Assembly: GCA_944381495.1 (NCBI GenBank)
Contig: CALWLJ010000026.1
Coordinates: forward strand, 1 to 44,611
DNA from: an uncultured Mediterraneibacter sp.
GTDB taxonomy: Bacteria; Bacillota; Clostridia; Lachnospirales; Lachnospiraceae
Reading direction: 5' to 3'
Length of the DNA: 44,611 bases
The translations under genes and the position numbers were made by a program. The first letter of the stretch is position 1. Every line of letters begins with the position of its first letter. The notes under the pieces are model-generated. The model saw nothing but the letters and a program-made list of their open reading frames with translations, was not told where the DNA came from and did no database searches. Below are positions 1-7,512 of this stretch, one piece after another.

Positions 1-1
1 T

Positions 2-74
2 GGGCGTGTAGCTCAGGTGGTAGAGCACTTGACTTTTAATCAAGTTGTCCGGGGTTCGAATCCCCGCACGCTCA
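2..74 (+). tRNA. tRNA-Lys (anticodon TTT)
   Basis: A complete cloverleaf can be folded by eye. The 7-bp acceptor stem is GGCGTG-type (2-8 with 67-73), the D arm is GCTC...GAGC, and the anticodon stem CTTGA/TCAAG holds the loop CTTTTAA, giving anticodon TTT. The T arm is CGGGG-TTCGAAT-CCCCG. The 3' CCA is not encoded. A hairpin and T-run follow directly, so it is transcribed separately from the next tRNA. Confidence 0.96.
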
Positions 75-79
75 GTTCA

Positions 80-110
80 GGACAAGCAGTTATGCTTGTT
101 CTATTTTTTT
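80..110 (+). terminator. Intrinsic terminator after tRNA-Lys
   Basis: The stem GGACAAGCA (80-88) pairs with TGCTTGTTC (93-101) and is followed by seven T at 104-110. It lies six bases after the tRNA. Confidence 0.85.
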
Positions 111-171
111 CTGATTTACATTGGAGCTGTCTGTGGGCGTAAGGAAGCCGGAGAGTTTCAGAAAAGTACAG

Positions 172-252
172 GCGGATATGGCGGAATTGGCAGACGCGCC
201 AGATTTAGGATCTGGTGTCCATGACGTGCAGGTTCAAGTCCTGTTATCCGCA
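172..252 (+). tRNA. tRNA-Leu (anticodon TAG)
   Basis: The acceptor stem GCGGATA (172-178) pairs with TATCCGC (245-251), with discriminator A252. The anticodon stem CCAGA/TCTGG carries the loop TTTAGGA, giving anticodon TAG, which reads CUN Leu codons. The long variable arm (about TGTCCATGACGT) and the T arm GCAGG-TTCAAGT-CCTGT are typical of leucine tRNAs. No CCA is encoded. Confidence 0.95.
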
Positions 253-259
253 TTTGACC

Positions 260-309
260 AATTCCCGGAGATGCTGAAAGAAGACAGTATTTCCGGGAAT
301 TATTTTTTC
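260..309 (+). terminator. Intrinsic terminator after tRNA-Leu
   Basis: AATTCCCGGA (260-269) pairs perfectly with TCCGGGAATT (292-301) and is followed by ATTTTTTC. This ends the tRNA-Leu transcript. The following 310-530 stretch holds only the AT-rich upstream region of the nucleotidyltransferase gene. Confidence 0.85.
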
Positions 310-530
310 GGACAGTTATCCGGGTCACTGGGATATGGAGAGACGTTCTGAATGTCGGTTTCGGGAAAATGCTGTCCGTTTCTGTTGTAAAATCCCGTGA
401 AGATTGTTATAATTACACTATTGTATAGTTATTTGAAGATATCTGTCTTCGATTTTTTTCAGGTATACTATATAATATTCAACGACAGATCAGGCACAAT
501 TATTTTTGAATTGTAAAAAGGAGAAAAATT

Positions 531-1475
531 ATGAACAAGACTGCATTGGTGATTCTCGCTGCCGGAATTGGCTCCAGATTTGGAGGGGGAATCAAACAGT
601 TAGAGCCAGTTGGGCCGAAGGGTGAAATTATCATGGATTATTCGATTCATGATGCGGTTGAAGCCGGATTTGACAAGATTGTGTTTATTATCCGACATGA
701 TATTGAAAAAGACTTTAAGGAAGTGATCGGTGACAGAATAGAGAAAATTCTGGCGGAAAAAGGTGTGGAAGTCTGCTATGCATTCCAGGAACTGGCAGAT
801 ATTCCGGAAGGATTTGAACTTCCTGCTGACAGGAAAAAACCGTGGGGAACGGGGCAGGCTGTTCTTGCATGTAAGGGAATCATCCGGGAGCCTTTTGCCG
901 TGATCAATGCAGATGATTATTACGGGAAAGAAGCTTTTGTAAAAGTTCATGATTTCCTGATGACCTATGCTCCGGGCAGGGAAAATGATTATTGTATGGC
1001 CGGCTTTATTCTCAAGAATACATTAAGTGAAAACGGCGGCGTGACAAGAGGAATCTGCAAGCTGGACGGCGAAGGCTATCTGACGGGAGTGGACGAGACT
1101 TCCAATATTGTGAAGACAGAAGAAGGCGCTGCTGTTCAGGAGGAAAACGGACGGAAACCGGTTGATGCAGAGTCCTTTGTATCAATGAATATGTGGGGAC
1201 TTACACCGGAGTTTATCGGACTTCTCGAAGATGGATTTGTAGAATTTTTCCAGAATATCGAAGGAAATGCGGAAAAGGCAGAGTATCTGCTTCCAATCTA
1301 TATTGATGAACTTCTTAAAAAAGGTCAGGTAAGAGTTAAAGTTCTGGGAACATCAGATAAATGGTTTGGTGTTACGTATAAGGAAGACAAGCCGATTGTT
1401 GTAGATTCTTTCAGAAGCCTTATAGAATCAGGCGTTTATCAGGAAGATCTGTTTGCCGGCTGGACTGTGAAATAG
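531..1475 (+). CDS. Sugar nucleotidyltransferase family protein
   Basis: This 314-residue protein has the NTP-transferase (Rossmann-like) fold of sugar-1-phosphate nucleotidylyltransferases. The N terminus carries the nucleotide-binding loop LAAGIGSRFGG at residues 9-19, then GPKGE with a conserved Lys. A metal-binding NADDYYG follows near residue 125 and FVSMNMWG near 215. By family it would transfer a nucleotidyl group to a sugar phosphate (or a related alcohol phosphate) to make an NDP-sugar in the cytoplasm; the exact substrate cannot be read from sequence. The start is supported by AAAAGGAG eight bases upstream. It is a single gene with a terminator after it. It is not part of the capsule cluster 29 kb away, though it could feed precursors to it (inference). 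Confidence 0.85.
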   Translation: MNKTALVILAAGIGSRFGGGIKQLEPVGPKGEIIMDYSIHDAVEAGFDKIVFIIRHDIEKDFKEVIGDRIEKILAEKGVEVCYAFQELADIPEGFELPADRKKPWGTGQAVLACKGIIREPFAVINADDYYGKEAFVKVHDFLMTYAPGRENDYCMAGFILKNTLSENGGVTRGICKLDGEGYLTGVDETSNIVKTEEGAAVQEENGRKPVDAESFVSMNMWGLTPEFIGLLEDGFVEFFQNIEGNAEKAEYLLPIYIDELLKKGQVRVKVLGTSDKWFGVTYKEDKPIVVDSFRSLIESGVYQEDLFAGWTVK

Positions 1476-1518
1476 CGCTCCATCCTCTGCCGTCGGTTTT
1501 GGCTCTGCATGTATGAAG

Positions 1519-1560
1519 TTGCTTTTCGACGGACAAGAGTCCGGCGAAAAGCAATTTTAT
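1519..1560 (+). terminator. Intrinsic terminator after nucleotidyltransferase gene
   Basis: TTGCTTTTCGACGGA (1519-1533) pairs with TCCGGCGAAAAGCAA (1540-1554) with one mismatch, followed by TTTTAT. It ends the upstream gene about 45 bases after its stop. Confidence 0.75.
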
Positions 1561-1582
1561 CGGCTAAAGGAGGGGAGAAATT

Positions 1583-2002
1583 ATGGCGATACCATTGTAT
1601 GTAAAAAAAGATTATTTCAGAGGCGTTACTCTTTCTGATAAAAGTGCCCATATATTTGAGTTTCATTATAAAGGCGAAAATGTAGATGTATTTGAAAACG
1701 GAGTGCAGGTTTTCCACCTGGAATATTTTCTGGAGAGTAAGTTTAAGGCGAATATACAGGACTTTTATGTGACGGATATTAATCTTCGGGGAAAAGGCTA
1801 TGGCTCAGTCTGCATGAAGGAAATCCTGGATCAGCTCCGGAAAAAACAGGTTACTTTGATCCGGTCCCCGCTGGGATACAGTCTTGCTCCGGTAGGATAT
1901 ACAGGACCGGAACAGTATCTGGAGCTTATGATCGGTTTCTTTGAAAAGACCGGATTCTCAATCAGCGGCGACGGTGACTCTGCAATTCAGATTCTGGATT
2001 AA
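1583..2002 (+). CDS. GNAT-like small protein
   Basis: This 139-residue cytoplasmic protein was not recognised by name. Residues 60-85 contain FYVTDINLRGKGYGSVCM. That resembles the acetyl-CoA pyrophosphate-binding loop (R/Q-x-x-G-x-G/A) and following helix of GNAT N-acetyltransferases. The length is right for a minimal GNAT. The C terminus has a predicted helix and strand (LMIGFFEKTGFSISGDG), also typical of that fold. The start follows AGGAGGGGAGAAATT. It lies between a terminator and the PTS promoter, so it is probably monocistronic. Substrate unknown. Confidence 0.6.
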   Translation: MAIPLYVKKDYFRGVTLSDKSAHIFEFHYKGENVDVFENGVQVFHLEYFLESKFKANIQDFYVTDINLRGKGYGSVCMKEILDQLRKKQVTLIRSPLGYSLAPVGYTGPEQYLELMIGFFEKTGFSISGDGDSAIQILD

Positions 2003-2101
2003 GCATCCAAAGTTGATAAATAACAGTAATTTTCAGATCGGATCATGATCTATGGTAAATTTATACAGAAAATGTTGTTCAATTTAGTTGATTATTTCGG
2101 G

Positions 2102-2131
2102 TTGACGTTTTTGTTATATCATGTTTATACT
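2102..2131 (+). promoter_or_regulatory. Probable sigma-A promoter of the glucose PTS gene
   Basis: TTGACG at 2102-2107 and TATACT at 2126-2131 are separated by 18 bp. Transcription would start near 2138, just ahead of the antiterminator target and terminator. Confidence 0.65.
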
Positions 2132-2156
2132 TATGGTGTGAATTGAATACACGTTA

Positions 2157-2186
2157 TAGTGTGTTACTGGTAAGCAGGCATAAACT
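2157..2186 (+). promoter_or_regulatory. RAT (ribonucleic antiterminator) element, LicT/GlcT type
   Basis: The leader contains TGTTACTG, a short gap, then CAGGCATAAAC. This matches the conserved halves of the RNA hairpins bound by BglG/LicT/SacY/GlcT proteins, and it closely resembles the Bacillus ptsG leader as I recall it. Its 3' half (from 2174) is also the 5' arm of the following terminator, so the two folds exclude each other. That is the classic antitermination arrangement. A matching antiterminator gene lies directly downstream of the permease. Confidence 0.85.
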
Positions 2187-2243
2187 ATACATTCCTCTTC
2201 TGAAAATCTTCAGAATAAGAATGTCAGTTTATACCTGCTTTTT
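2174..2243 (+). terminator. Conditional leader terminator of the PTS operon
   Basis: GCAGGCATAAACT (2174-2186) pairs with AGTTTATACCTGC (2226-2238) with one mismatch. The hairpin extends inward through ACATTC/GAATGT and TTCTGA/TCAGAA, and five T follow at 2239-2243. It lies between promoter and start codon, so it would stop transcription unless the overlapping RAT is held by the antiterminator protein. Confidence 0.85.
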
Positions 2244-2310
2244 CTATGTCTGCGACAGGAACTATATACGTGTGTTTAAAATGAGAGGATTCATATAAGG
2301 AGGAGAAACA

Positions 2311-4512
2311 ATGAAAGACAAAATTTTTGGAGTGCTGCAGCGAGTTGGCCGAAGCTTTATGCTTCCTATTGCCATCCTGCCGGTAGCGGGGCTTCTGTTG
2401 GGAATCGGAAGTTCATTTACGAATGCGACTACCATTGAAACCTATGGACTGGAAGCAATTTTGGGGAGTGGAACAGTCCTGAATGCGCTGCTGACTATTA
2501 TGAGTAAAGCGGGAAATATTATTTTTGATAATCTGCCCATTATATTTGCGGTAGGTGTTGCTATCGGTATGGCGAAGAAAGAGAAAGAGGTCGCGGCTCT
2601 TGCTGCAATGATTTCATTCTTTGTCATGAATGCTACGATTAATGGCATGCTTCTTGTGCGGGGAGATATCCTTGCGGATGGTTCGCTTGCAGCAGATGTT
2701 CTGAATGGAACGGTAGTAAATGTCTGTGGTATTCAGACTTTGCAGATGGGTGTGTTTGGAGGAATCATCGTCGGACTGGGCGTGGCATCCCTTCACAATA
2801 AGTTTTATAAGATCCAGGTGCCAAATGCTCTTTCTTTCTTCGGAGGGTCCAGATTTGTACCGATTATCTCCACCCTTACATATGTTGGTGTAGGTATCCT
2901 GATGTATTTTATCTGGCCGGTGGTCCAGAACGGTATCTATGCACTGGGCGGTCTGGTGACAGGCACCGGTTATCTGGGAACACTGATTTTTGGTATTATC
3001 AAGCGTGCGCTGATCCCCTTCGGCCTGCATCATGTATTCTATCTCCCGTTCTGGCAGACTGCTGTGGGAGGAACCATGGAGGTTGCCGGACAGATGGTAG
3101 AAGGCGGACAGAATATCTTCTTTGCTCAGCTGGCTGATCCGACTACGGTTCATTTCAGCGCGGATGCTACAAGATATTTTTCCGGAGAATTCATTTTCAT
3201 GATCTTTGGACTTCCTGGCGCGGCTCTTGCCATGTACCGCTGTGCAAAACCGGAGAAGAAGAAACAGGCGGGCGGTCTGCTTCTTTCCGCAGCGCTGGCA
3301 TGTATGCTGACAGGTATTACAGAGCCTCTTGAGTTCTCTTTCCTGTTTGTAGCGCCGGTTCTTTTCGTAGTGCAGGTTATACTGGCGGGAGCAGCTTACA
3401 TGATCGCCCATATCCTGAATATTGCAGTCGGACTGACATTCTCCGGAGGATTTCTGGATCTGCTGCTGTTCGGTATCCTTCAGGGAAATGACAAGACAAG
3501 TTGGCTGAGGATCATTCCGGTTGGTATTATCTACTTTATTCTCTATTATGTGATCTTCTCTGTGCTGATCAAAAAGCTGGATCTCAAGACACCGGGAAGG
3601 GAAGATGATGACGGCGAGACGAAGCTCTTTACAAAGGCCGATTATCTGGCAAAACAGGGAGCTGCGTCCGGCGGAAATGGAAACGCAGGAAATGCAGGCG
3701 ATGAGAAGAGTATGTTGATCACACAGGGGCTGGGCGGCAAAAAGAATATATCTGACGTGGACTGCTGCGCTACAAGGCTCCGCTGTACAGTAGTGAAGCC
3801 GGAACTTGTCAATGAGGGAATACTGAAAGCAACATCACCATCCGGTATCATCCGGAAAGGCCAGGGAATTCAGATCATCTATGGTCCTTCTGTTTCCGTG
3901 ATCAAGTCCAATCTGGAGGATTATCTGGAGACAGCGCCCAATGAAGAGTATCATGCAGATGAGCCGGAGGTGTCCGGGGCGGATACAGGAGCCGGAGATG
4001 AAAAGGCAGAGGCCGCAGAAACACAGAAAAATGCCGGTGCGGAAGGCATGGTAAGAAAGACGCTCTGCAGCCCGGTTACGGGGGAGACAGCGCCTATCAC
4101 AGAGGCTTCTGACGAGGCTTTTGCAGGCAAGATGATGGGAGATGGCTATATTGTACGGCCCGCGGAAGGAATGGTCTATGCGCCGGAAGATGCGGAAGTT
4201 TCCTTTGTATTCCCGTCGAAGCATGCGGTAGGATTGCGGAGTGAAGACGGGACGGAGTATCTGATCCACATCGGGGTAGATACGGTGAACCTGAACGGTC
4301 AGGGCTTCGAGACATTTGTCAAAGACGGAGATCAGGTGAAAAAGGGTGACAGACTGATAGGTTTTGATATAAAATATATTCAGGAAAATGCAAAGTCCGA
4401 TGAATGCATCATCGTATTTACCAGCCTGCAGGAAGGCGAAGAAATCCGTCTTACAAAGCCGGGCAATGCTGAGAAGCTGGCCGAAGTGGCACAGATTGTA
4501 ACATTTAATTAA
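2311..4512 (+). CDS. ptsG: PTS glucose-type transporter subunit EIICBA
   Basis: This 733-residue permease takes up and phosphorylates glucose (or a close hexose such as N-acetylglucosamine) using phosphate from HPr. Domain order is C-B-A. An EIIC domain with many membrane helices covers about residues 1-420, starting with the typical FGVLQRVGRSFMLPIAILP. The EIIB domain has its phospho-cysteine at C486 (CATRLR). After an Ala/Gly/Glu-rich linker comes a Crr-like EIIA domain. Its histidines are H638 (SKHAVGL) and the phosphorylated H653 (HIGVDTVNLNG). AAGGAGGAG precedes the start. Expression should be antitermination-controlled through the RAT/terminator leader. The leader type favours glucose over GlcNAc, but NagE remains an alternative. 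Confidence 0.93.
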   Translation: MKDKIFGVLQRVGRSFMLPIAILPVAGLLLGIGSSFTNATTIETYGLEAILGSGTVLNALLTIMSKAGNIIFDNLPIIFAVGVAIGMAKKEKEVAALAAMISFFVMNATINGMLLVRGDILADGSLAADVLNGTVVNVCGIQTLQMGVFGGIIVGLGVASLHNKFYKIQVPNALSFFGGSRFVPIISTLTYVGVGILMYFIWPVVQNGIYALGGLVTGTGYLGTLIFGIIKRALIPFGLHHVFYLPFWQTAVGGTMEVAGQMVEGGQNIFFAQLADPTTVHFSADATRYFSGEFIFMIFGLPGAALAMYRCAKPEKKKQAGGLLLSAALACMLTGITEPLEFSFLFVAPVLFVVQVILAGAAYMIAHILNIAVGLTFSGGFLDLLLFGILQGNDKTSWLRIIPVGIIYFILYYVIFSVLIKKLDLKTPGREDDDGETKLFTKADYLAKQGAASGGNGNAGNAGDEKSMLITQGLGGKKNISDVDCCATRLRCTVVKPELVNEGILKATSPSGIIRKGQGIQIIYGPSVSVIKSNLEDYLETAPNEEYHADEPEVSGADTGAGDEKAEAAETQKNAGAEGMVRKTLCSPVTGETAPITEASDEAFAGKMMGDGYIVRPAEGMVYAPEDAEVSFVFPSKHAVGLRSEDGTEYLIHIGVDTVNLNGQGFETFVKDGDQVKKGDRLIGFDIKYIQENAKSDECIIVFTSLQEGEEIRLTKPGNAEKLAEVAQIVTFN

Positions 4513-4571
4513 GGATCAGCTGAAATATCCGGAAAAAGGAACAGGAGATGCATCATGTCAGCTGAAGCTGT

Positions 4572-4593
4572 CTGCCCCGTATCATCGGGGCAG
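4572..4593 (+). other. Short perfect hairpin between ptsG and glcT
   Basis: CTGCCCCG (4572-4579) pairs perfectly with CGGGGCAG (4586-4593). There is no T-run, so it is more likely an mRNA stabiliser or pause than a terminator. Confidence 0.5.
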
Positions 4594-4642
4594 AACTTGC
4601 CGGAGAGCTTTAACGGGGACTGGGGAAAGGAATTTGAGGAAT

Positions 4643-5476
4643 ATGTATCGTGTGATAAAGGTTCTGAATAACAACGGGATTCTGGTGTACAGTAATGAGA
4701 CAGGAAGAGAGATGATCCTTCTCGGAAATGGGGTGGGATTCGGCAGGAAACCTACGGAAAAGATCGGACCTATACCTGGCGCGAAAGTGTATTCCCTTGT
4801 TAGCCGCAGAAAGGATCAGTCCGTGCTCAAGGTGGTCAATGGCATACGGCCTGAGTTTATCGAGGCGGCGGGAAAGATCATAGAGGAAGCGGAAAAGGAG
4901 TTCGGAGAAGTGAACCACGATATTCTCCTTCCCCTGGCTGATCATATCGCTCTGGCAGCGAAACGGGCGGCAGAAAACAGGCAGATGCCGAATCCGTTTA
5001 CCCCTGATATCCGTGTCCTGTTTGCAAGAGAGTACGGAGTAGCTCTGCGGGGGCGCGACATTATCCGCGGCATGATGGGATATGAGATATCTGACGATGA
5101 GGCGGGTTTTATCACCCTTCACATCCATGCCGGGCTCTCAGATGAGCAGGTATCTGAGACCCTGGATACCACACGGATCATTAATGAGAGTATATCCATG
5201 ATTGAGAAAGCATTGGGGGTACAGATGGCGGCGGATTCTCTGGCCTATACCCGTCTTATGAGCCATCTGTACTATATGACAGCACGGACAAGGAAAGGCG
5301 AATCCACGAATGTAGATTTCAATGAATTTATTTTTGCAAATTATCCCAGGACCGGAGAGGCGGCAAAAGAAGTCTGCCACTATATGGAAAAGGAACTGAA
5401 GAGACCGGTTGCCAGGGAGGAAATCGGATTTCTGGCCATTCATATCCAGCGGGTCATTTCTCCGGAAACCGTGTGA
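4643..5476 (+). CDS. glcT: PRD-domain transcription antiterminator (GlcT/LicT family)
   Basis: This RNA-binding antiterminator of about 277 residues should bind the leader RAT and let polymerase reach ptsG. Residues 1-55 form the co-antiterminator RNA-binding domain (MYRVIKVLNNNGILV ... LLGNGVGFGRK). Two PRD domains follow, with conserved histidines in DHIALAAKR and TLHIHAG (PRD1) and MSHLYYM and LAIHIQR (PRD2). In the family these are phosphorylated by HPr and the cognate EIIB, and so report sugar supply. ATG at 4643 is preferred over the in-frame TTG at 4634, which sits only three bases after AAAGG. It lies directly after the permease it should control. The pairing with a glucose-type permease favours GlcT over LicT. 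Confidence 0.88.
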   Translation: MYRVIKVLNNNGILVYSNETGREMILLGNGVGFGRKPTEKIGPIPGAKVYSLVSRRKDQSVLKVVNGIRPEFIEAAGKIIEEAEKEFGEVNHDILLPLADHIALAAKRAAENRQMPNPFTPDIRVLFAREYGVALRGRDIIRGMMGYEISDDEAGFITLHIHAGLSDEQVSETLDTTRIINESISMIEKALGVQMAADSLAYTRLMSHLYYMTARTRKGESTNVDFNEFIFANYPRTGEAAKEVCHYMEKELKRPVAREEIGFLAIHIQRVISPETV

Positions 5477-5538
5477 ACGACAAAGGAGAGACGCATAATA
5501 TCCTTTTTGCCATAACAACTTCATACAGGATAAAGGAT

Positions 5539-5579
5539 AACGTTCCTTTTCGCCGGCGCACGGCGGGAAGGAACGTTTT
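5539..5579 (+). terminator. Hairpin terminator after glcT
   Basis: AACGTTCC (5539-5546) pairs with GGAACGTT (5570-5577), enclosing a GCCG/CGGC inner stem, and runs into TTTT. It is the first of two back-to-back hairpins. Confidence 0.65.
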
Positions 5580-5584
5580 GTGTG

Positions 5585-5614
5585 AAAAGCCCGGCAAACG
5601 GATGCCGGGCTTTT
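5585..5614 (+). terminator. Second hairpin terminator before the two-component operon
   Basis: AAAAGCCCGGC (5585-5595) pairs perfectly with GCCGGGCTTTT (5604-5614). The flanking A and T runs suit termination in both directions. Confidence 0.8.
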
Positions 5615-5678
5615 CCGGGACGACGGTTCGTGTTATACTGTTCGAGGTACGGACAGACAGGAACAGAAAGGAGAAGGT

Positions 5679-6392
5679 ATGTACAGGATCATGATCGTTG
5701 AGGATGACCTTGCCATGGCGCGGGCTATCCAGAAGGAAATGAAGGCGTGGGGAAATGATGCGGAGTATGTGGAGGATTTCCGCAATGTGCTGACCATGTT
5801 TGCACAATATGATCCCCATCTGGTGCTCATGGACATTACACTGCCTTTTTATAACGGATATTACTGGTGTACAGAGATAAGGAAGACTTCCGGTGTTCCG
5901 GTTATATTTATTTCATCTGCGGCAGACAATATGAATATTATCATGGCCATGAATATGGGCGGAGATGACTTTATCGCGAAACCATTTGACCTGAGCGTAC
6001 TCACAGCCAAGATCCAGGCGGTGCTCAGGCGGGCTTATGATATGCCGGGCAAAGTTCCGGTGCTGGAGCATAGGGGCGCACTGCTCAACCTGTATGACAC
6101 TACACTGACCTACAATGGAGAAAAGATCGGTCTGACTAAGAATGAGTTCCGGATCCTGCAGACTCTGATGGAGAACAAGGGGCGGCTGGTAAGCAGAGAT
6201 ACATTGATGACCAGGCTGTGGGAGACGGACAGCTACATCGAGGAGAATACACTGACAGTCAATATCGCCCGTCTCAGGAAAAAGCTGGAGAAATCCGGTT
6301 TGAAGGACTTTATCACCACAAAGGTGGGAGAGGGATACATCATAGAGACGGACCAGGCAGCAGCCCGGACGGATCCGGGAGAGAGCAGGTGA
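5679..6392 (+). CDS. OmpR-family response regulator (BceR-like)
   Basis: This 237-residue cytoplasmic transcription factor has a receiver domain at residues 1-120 with acidic pocket E8/D9/D10, phospho-acceptor D52 (LVLMD) and K101 (AKPF). A winged-helix DNA-binding domain (about 130-230) contains LTKNEFRILQTLMENKGRLVS and ends with TTKVGEGY. It is followed six bases later by a histidine kinase gene, then by an ABC transporter with a large FtsX permease. That order is the signature of Bce-type modules, which sense cell-wall-active peptides and induce the transporter that removes them. Assignment to Bce rests on the neighbours and on the unusual compact kinase. The inducer cannot be read from sequence. 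AGAAAGGAGAAGGT precedes the start. Confidence 0.9.
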   Translation: MYRIMIVEDDLAMARAIQKEMKAWGNDAEYVEDFRNVLTMFAQYDPHLVLMDITLPFYNGYYWCTEIRKTSGVPVIFISSAADNMNIIMAMNMGGDDFIAKPFDLSVLTAKIQAVLRRAYDMPGKVPVLEHRGALLNLYDTTLTYNGEKIGLTKNEFRILQTLMENKGRLVSRDTLMTRLWETDSYIEENTLTVNIARLRKKLEKSGLKDFITTKVGEGYIIETDQAAARTDPGESR

Positions 6393-6397
6393 GAAAA

Positions 6398-7387
6398 ATG
6401 AAACTTTGGGGAAAATATCTGTACCGGATGCGGGGAACTGTCATATGGACGGTACTTGCCGCCATATGTTTTGGCGTGATGTTTGCTCTGACAGGCGTGG
6501 ATATGAGAGCTGTATGGTATCCCCTGATTCTCATCGTTGTTTTCGGCCTGGGGTTTCTCGTAGCTGGTTTTCTTCGGTTCCGGGAAAGGCACAGGACACT
6601 CCAGCGAATTCTCCATGGCGAAGGCCCTTATGGTGAGGCTCTGCCTGAACCGGCGGATCTGCTGGAGGAGGACTACAGAGCTCTGGTGACGTCTGCGGAG
6701 GAGGCCCACCGGGCGGAGAAGGACTCCTGGGAGGCGGAACGAAAGGATACAGAGGATTACTATGCGGTGTGGGTACACCAAATCAAGGCGCCTATTGCGG
6801 TTATGAAAGTCCTTCTTCAGCAAGAGGATACCAGAGAAAACCAGGAACTGGCGTCAGAACTGTTTCGGATCGAGCAGTATGCAGATATGGCTCTTCACTA
6901 TATCAGGCTGGGAGACGACGCCTCAGATCTGGTCCTCCAGGAATACGATCTGGATGGAATTATCCGGAAAGCGATCCGAAAATATGCCGGACAGTTCATC
7001 CGTAAAAGGCTGCGGCTGGTCTATCGGGGGACAGACGTCAGGGTTCTCACAGATGAGAAGTGGCTGTCTTTTATCATTGAGCAGCTGCTGTCTAATGCAG
7101 TGAAATATACGGGAAAAGGCACTATAACTATAGAGGTAAACGAGAAGAAGCAGCTGTCGATATCGGATACCGGTATCGGGATTGCGGCGGAGGATCTGCC
7201 CCGCATCTTTGAAAAAGGATTTACCGGTTACAATGGAAGACTGGATAAGAAGTCTACCGGAATTGGTCTTTATCTGTGCAGGACAGCTGCAGATAAACTG
7301 GGACACAGACTGACTGCCCGGTCAGAACCGGGGCAGGGAAGCTGCTTCACCATAGATCTGGATTCTTATCCTCTGCAGACAGAGTGA
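6398..7387 (+). CDS. Intramembrane-sensing histidine kinase (BceS-like)
   Basis: This 329-residue kinase has two N-terminal membrane helices (about residues 13-31 and 37-58) with almost no extracellular loop between them. That is the hallmark of intramembrane-sensing kinases, which listen to a partner ABC permease rather than to a ligand. The dimerisation/phospho-acceptor helix holds H127 in VHQIKAP. The ATPase domain shows LLSNAVKYT (N box), DTGIGI (G1) and STGIGLYL (G2). The ATG at 6398 is chosen because the frame only becomes kinase-like here; an upstream in-frame extension overlaps the regulator gene in another frame. It should phosphorylate the upstream regulator. Confidence 0.9.
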   Translation: MKLWGKYLYRMRGTVIWTVLAAICFGVMFALTGVDMRAVWYPLILIVVFGLGFLVAGFLRFRERHRTLQRILHGEGPYGEALPEPADLLEEDYRALVTSAEEAHRAEKDSWEAERKDTEDYYAVWVHQIKAPIAVMKVLLQQEDTRENQELASELFRIEQYADMALHYIRLGDDASDLVLQEYDLDGIIRKAIRKYAGQFIRKRLRLVYRGTDVRVLTDEKWLSFIIEQLLSNAVKYTGKGTITIEVNEKKQLSISDTGIGIAAEDLPRIFEKGFTGYNGRLDKKSTGIGLYLCRTAADKLGHRLTARSEPGQGSCFTIDLDSYPLQTE

Positions 7388-7415
7388 GACCCGGAGTGCC
7401 GCCGCCTTACAATAC

Positions 7416-7443
7416 TGTCACATAGGACAGCCGGAATGTCACA
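7416..7443 (+). promoter_or_regulatory. Tandem TGTCACA boxes, candidate response-regulator operator
   Basis: Two identical TGTCACA heptamers (7416-7422 and 7437-7443) lie 21 bp apart start to start, that is two helical turns on one DNA face. They are upstream of the ABC transporter promoter. OmpR-family regulators commonly bind such direct repeats. No similar pair is visible upstream of the regulator gene itself. Confidence 0.45.
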
Positions 7444-7481
7444 GGAATCGATGTCGGCATTCCGGCTGTCTCTGTTATACT
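7427..7481 (+). promoter_or_regulatory. Inverted repeat and -10 box upstream of the ABC transporter
   Basis: GACAGCCGGAATG (7427-7439) is repeated inverted as CATTCCGGCTGTC (7458-7470). TATACT (7476-7481) follows as a -10 box without a good -35, as expected for an activator-dependent promoter. The hairpin may also stop read-through from the kinase gene. Confidence 0.5.
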
Positions 7482-7512
7482 GATCCCAGAAAGAAAAAGG
7501 AGGATGCGGCAG

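Noticed and set aside
121-351. Small open frame spanning tRNA-Leu
   Set aside because: It is read straight through the tRNA and its terminator, with a weak start; no protein is plausible.
2614-3411. Long minus-strand open frame inside ptsG (265 codons)
   Set aside because: It lies wholly within a well-conserved permease domain, has no ribosome site and its translation is low-complexity, rich in His/Arg/Ser, as antisense frames are.
5615-5678. Promoter for the two-component genes
   Set aside because: A TATACT-like -10 at 5634-5639 is present but no acceptable -35 lies 16-18 bp upstream, so I did not list it as a feature.
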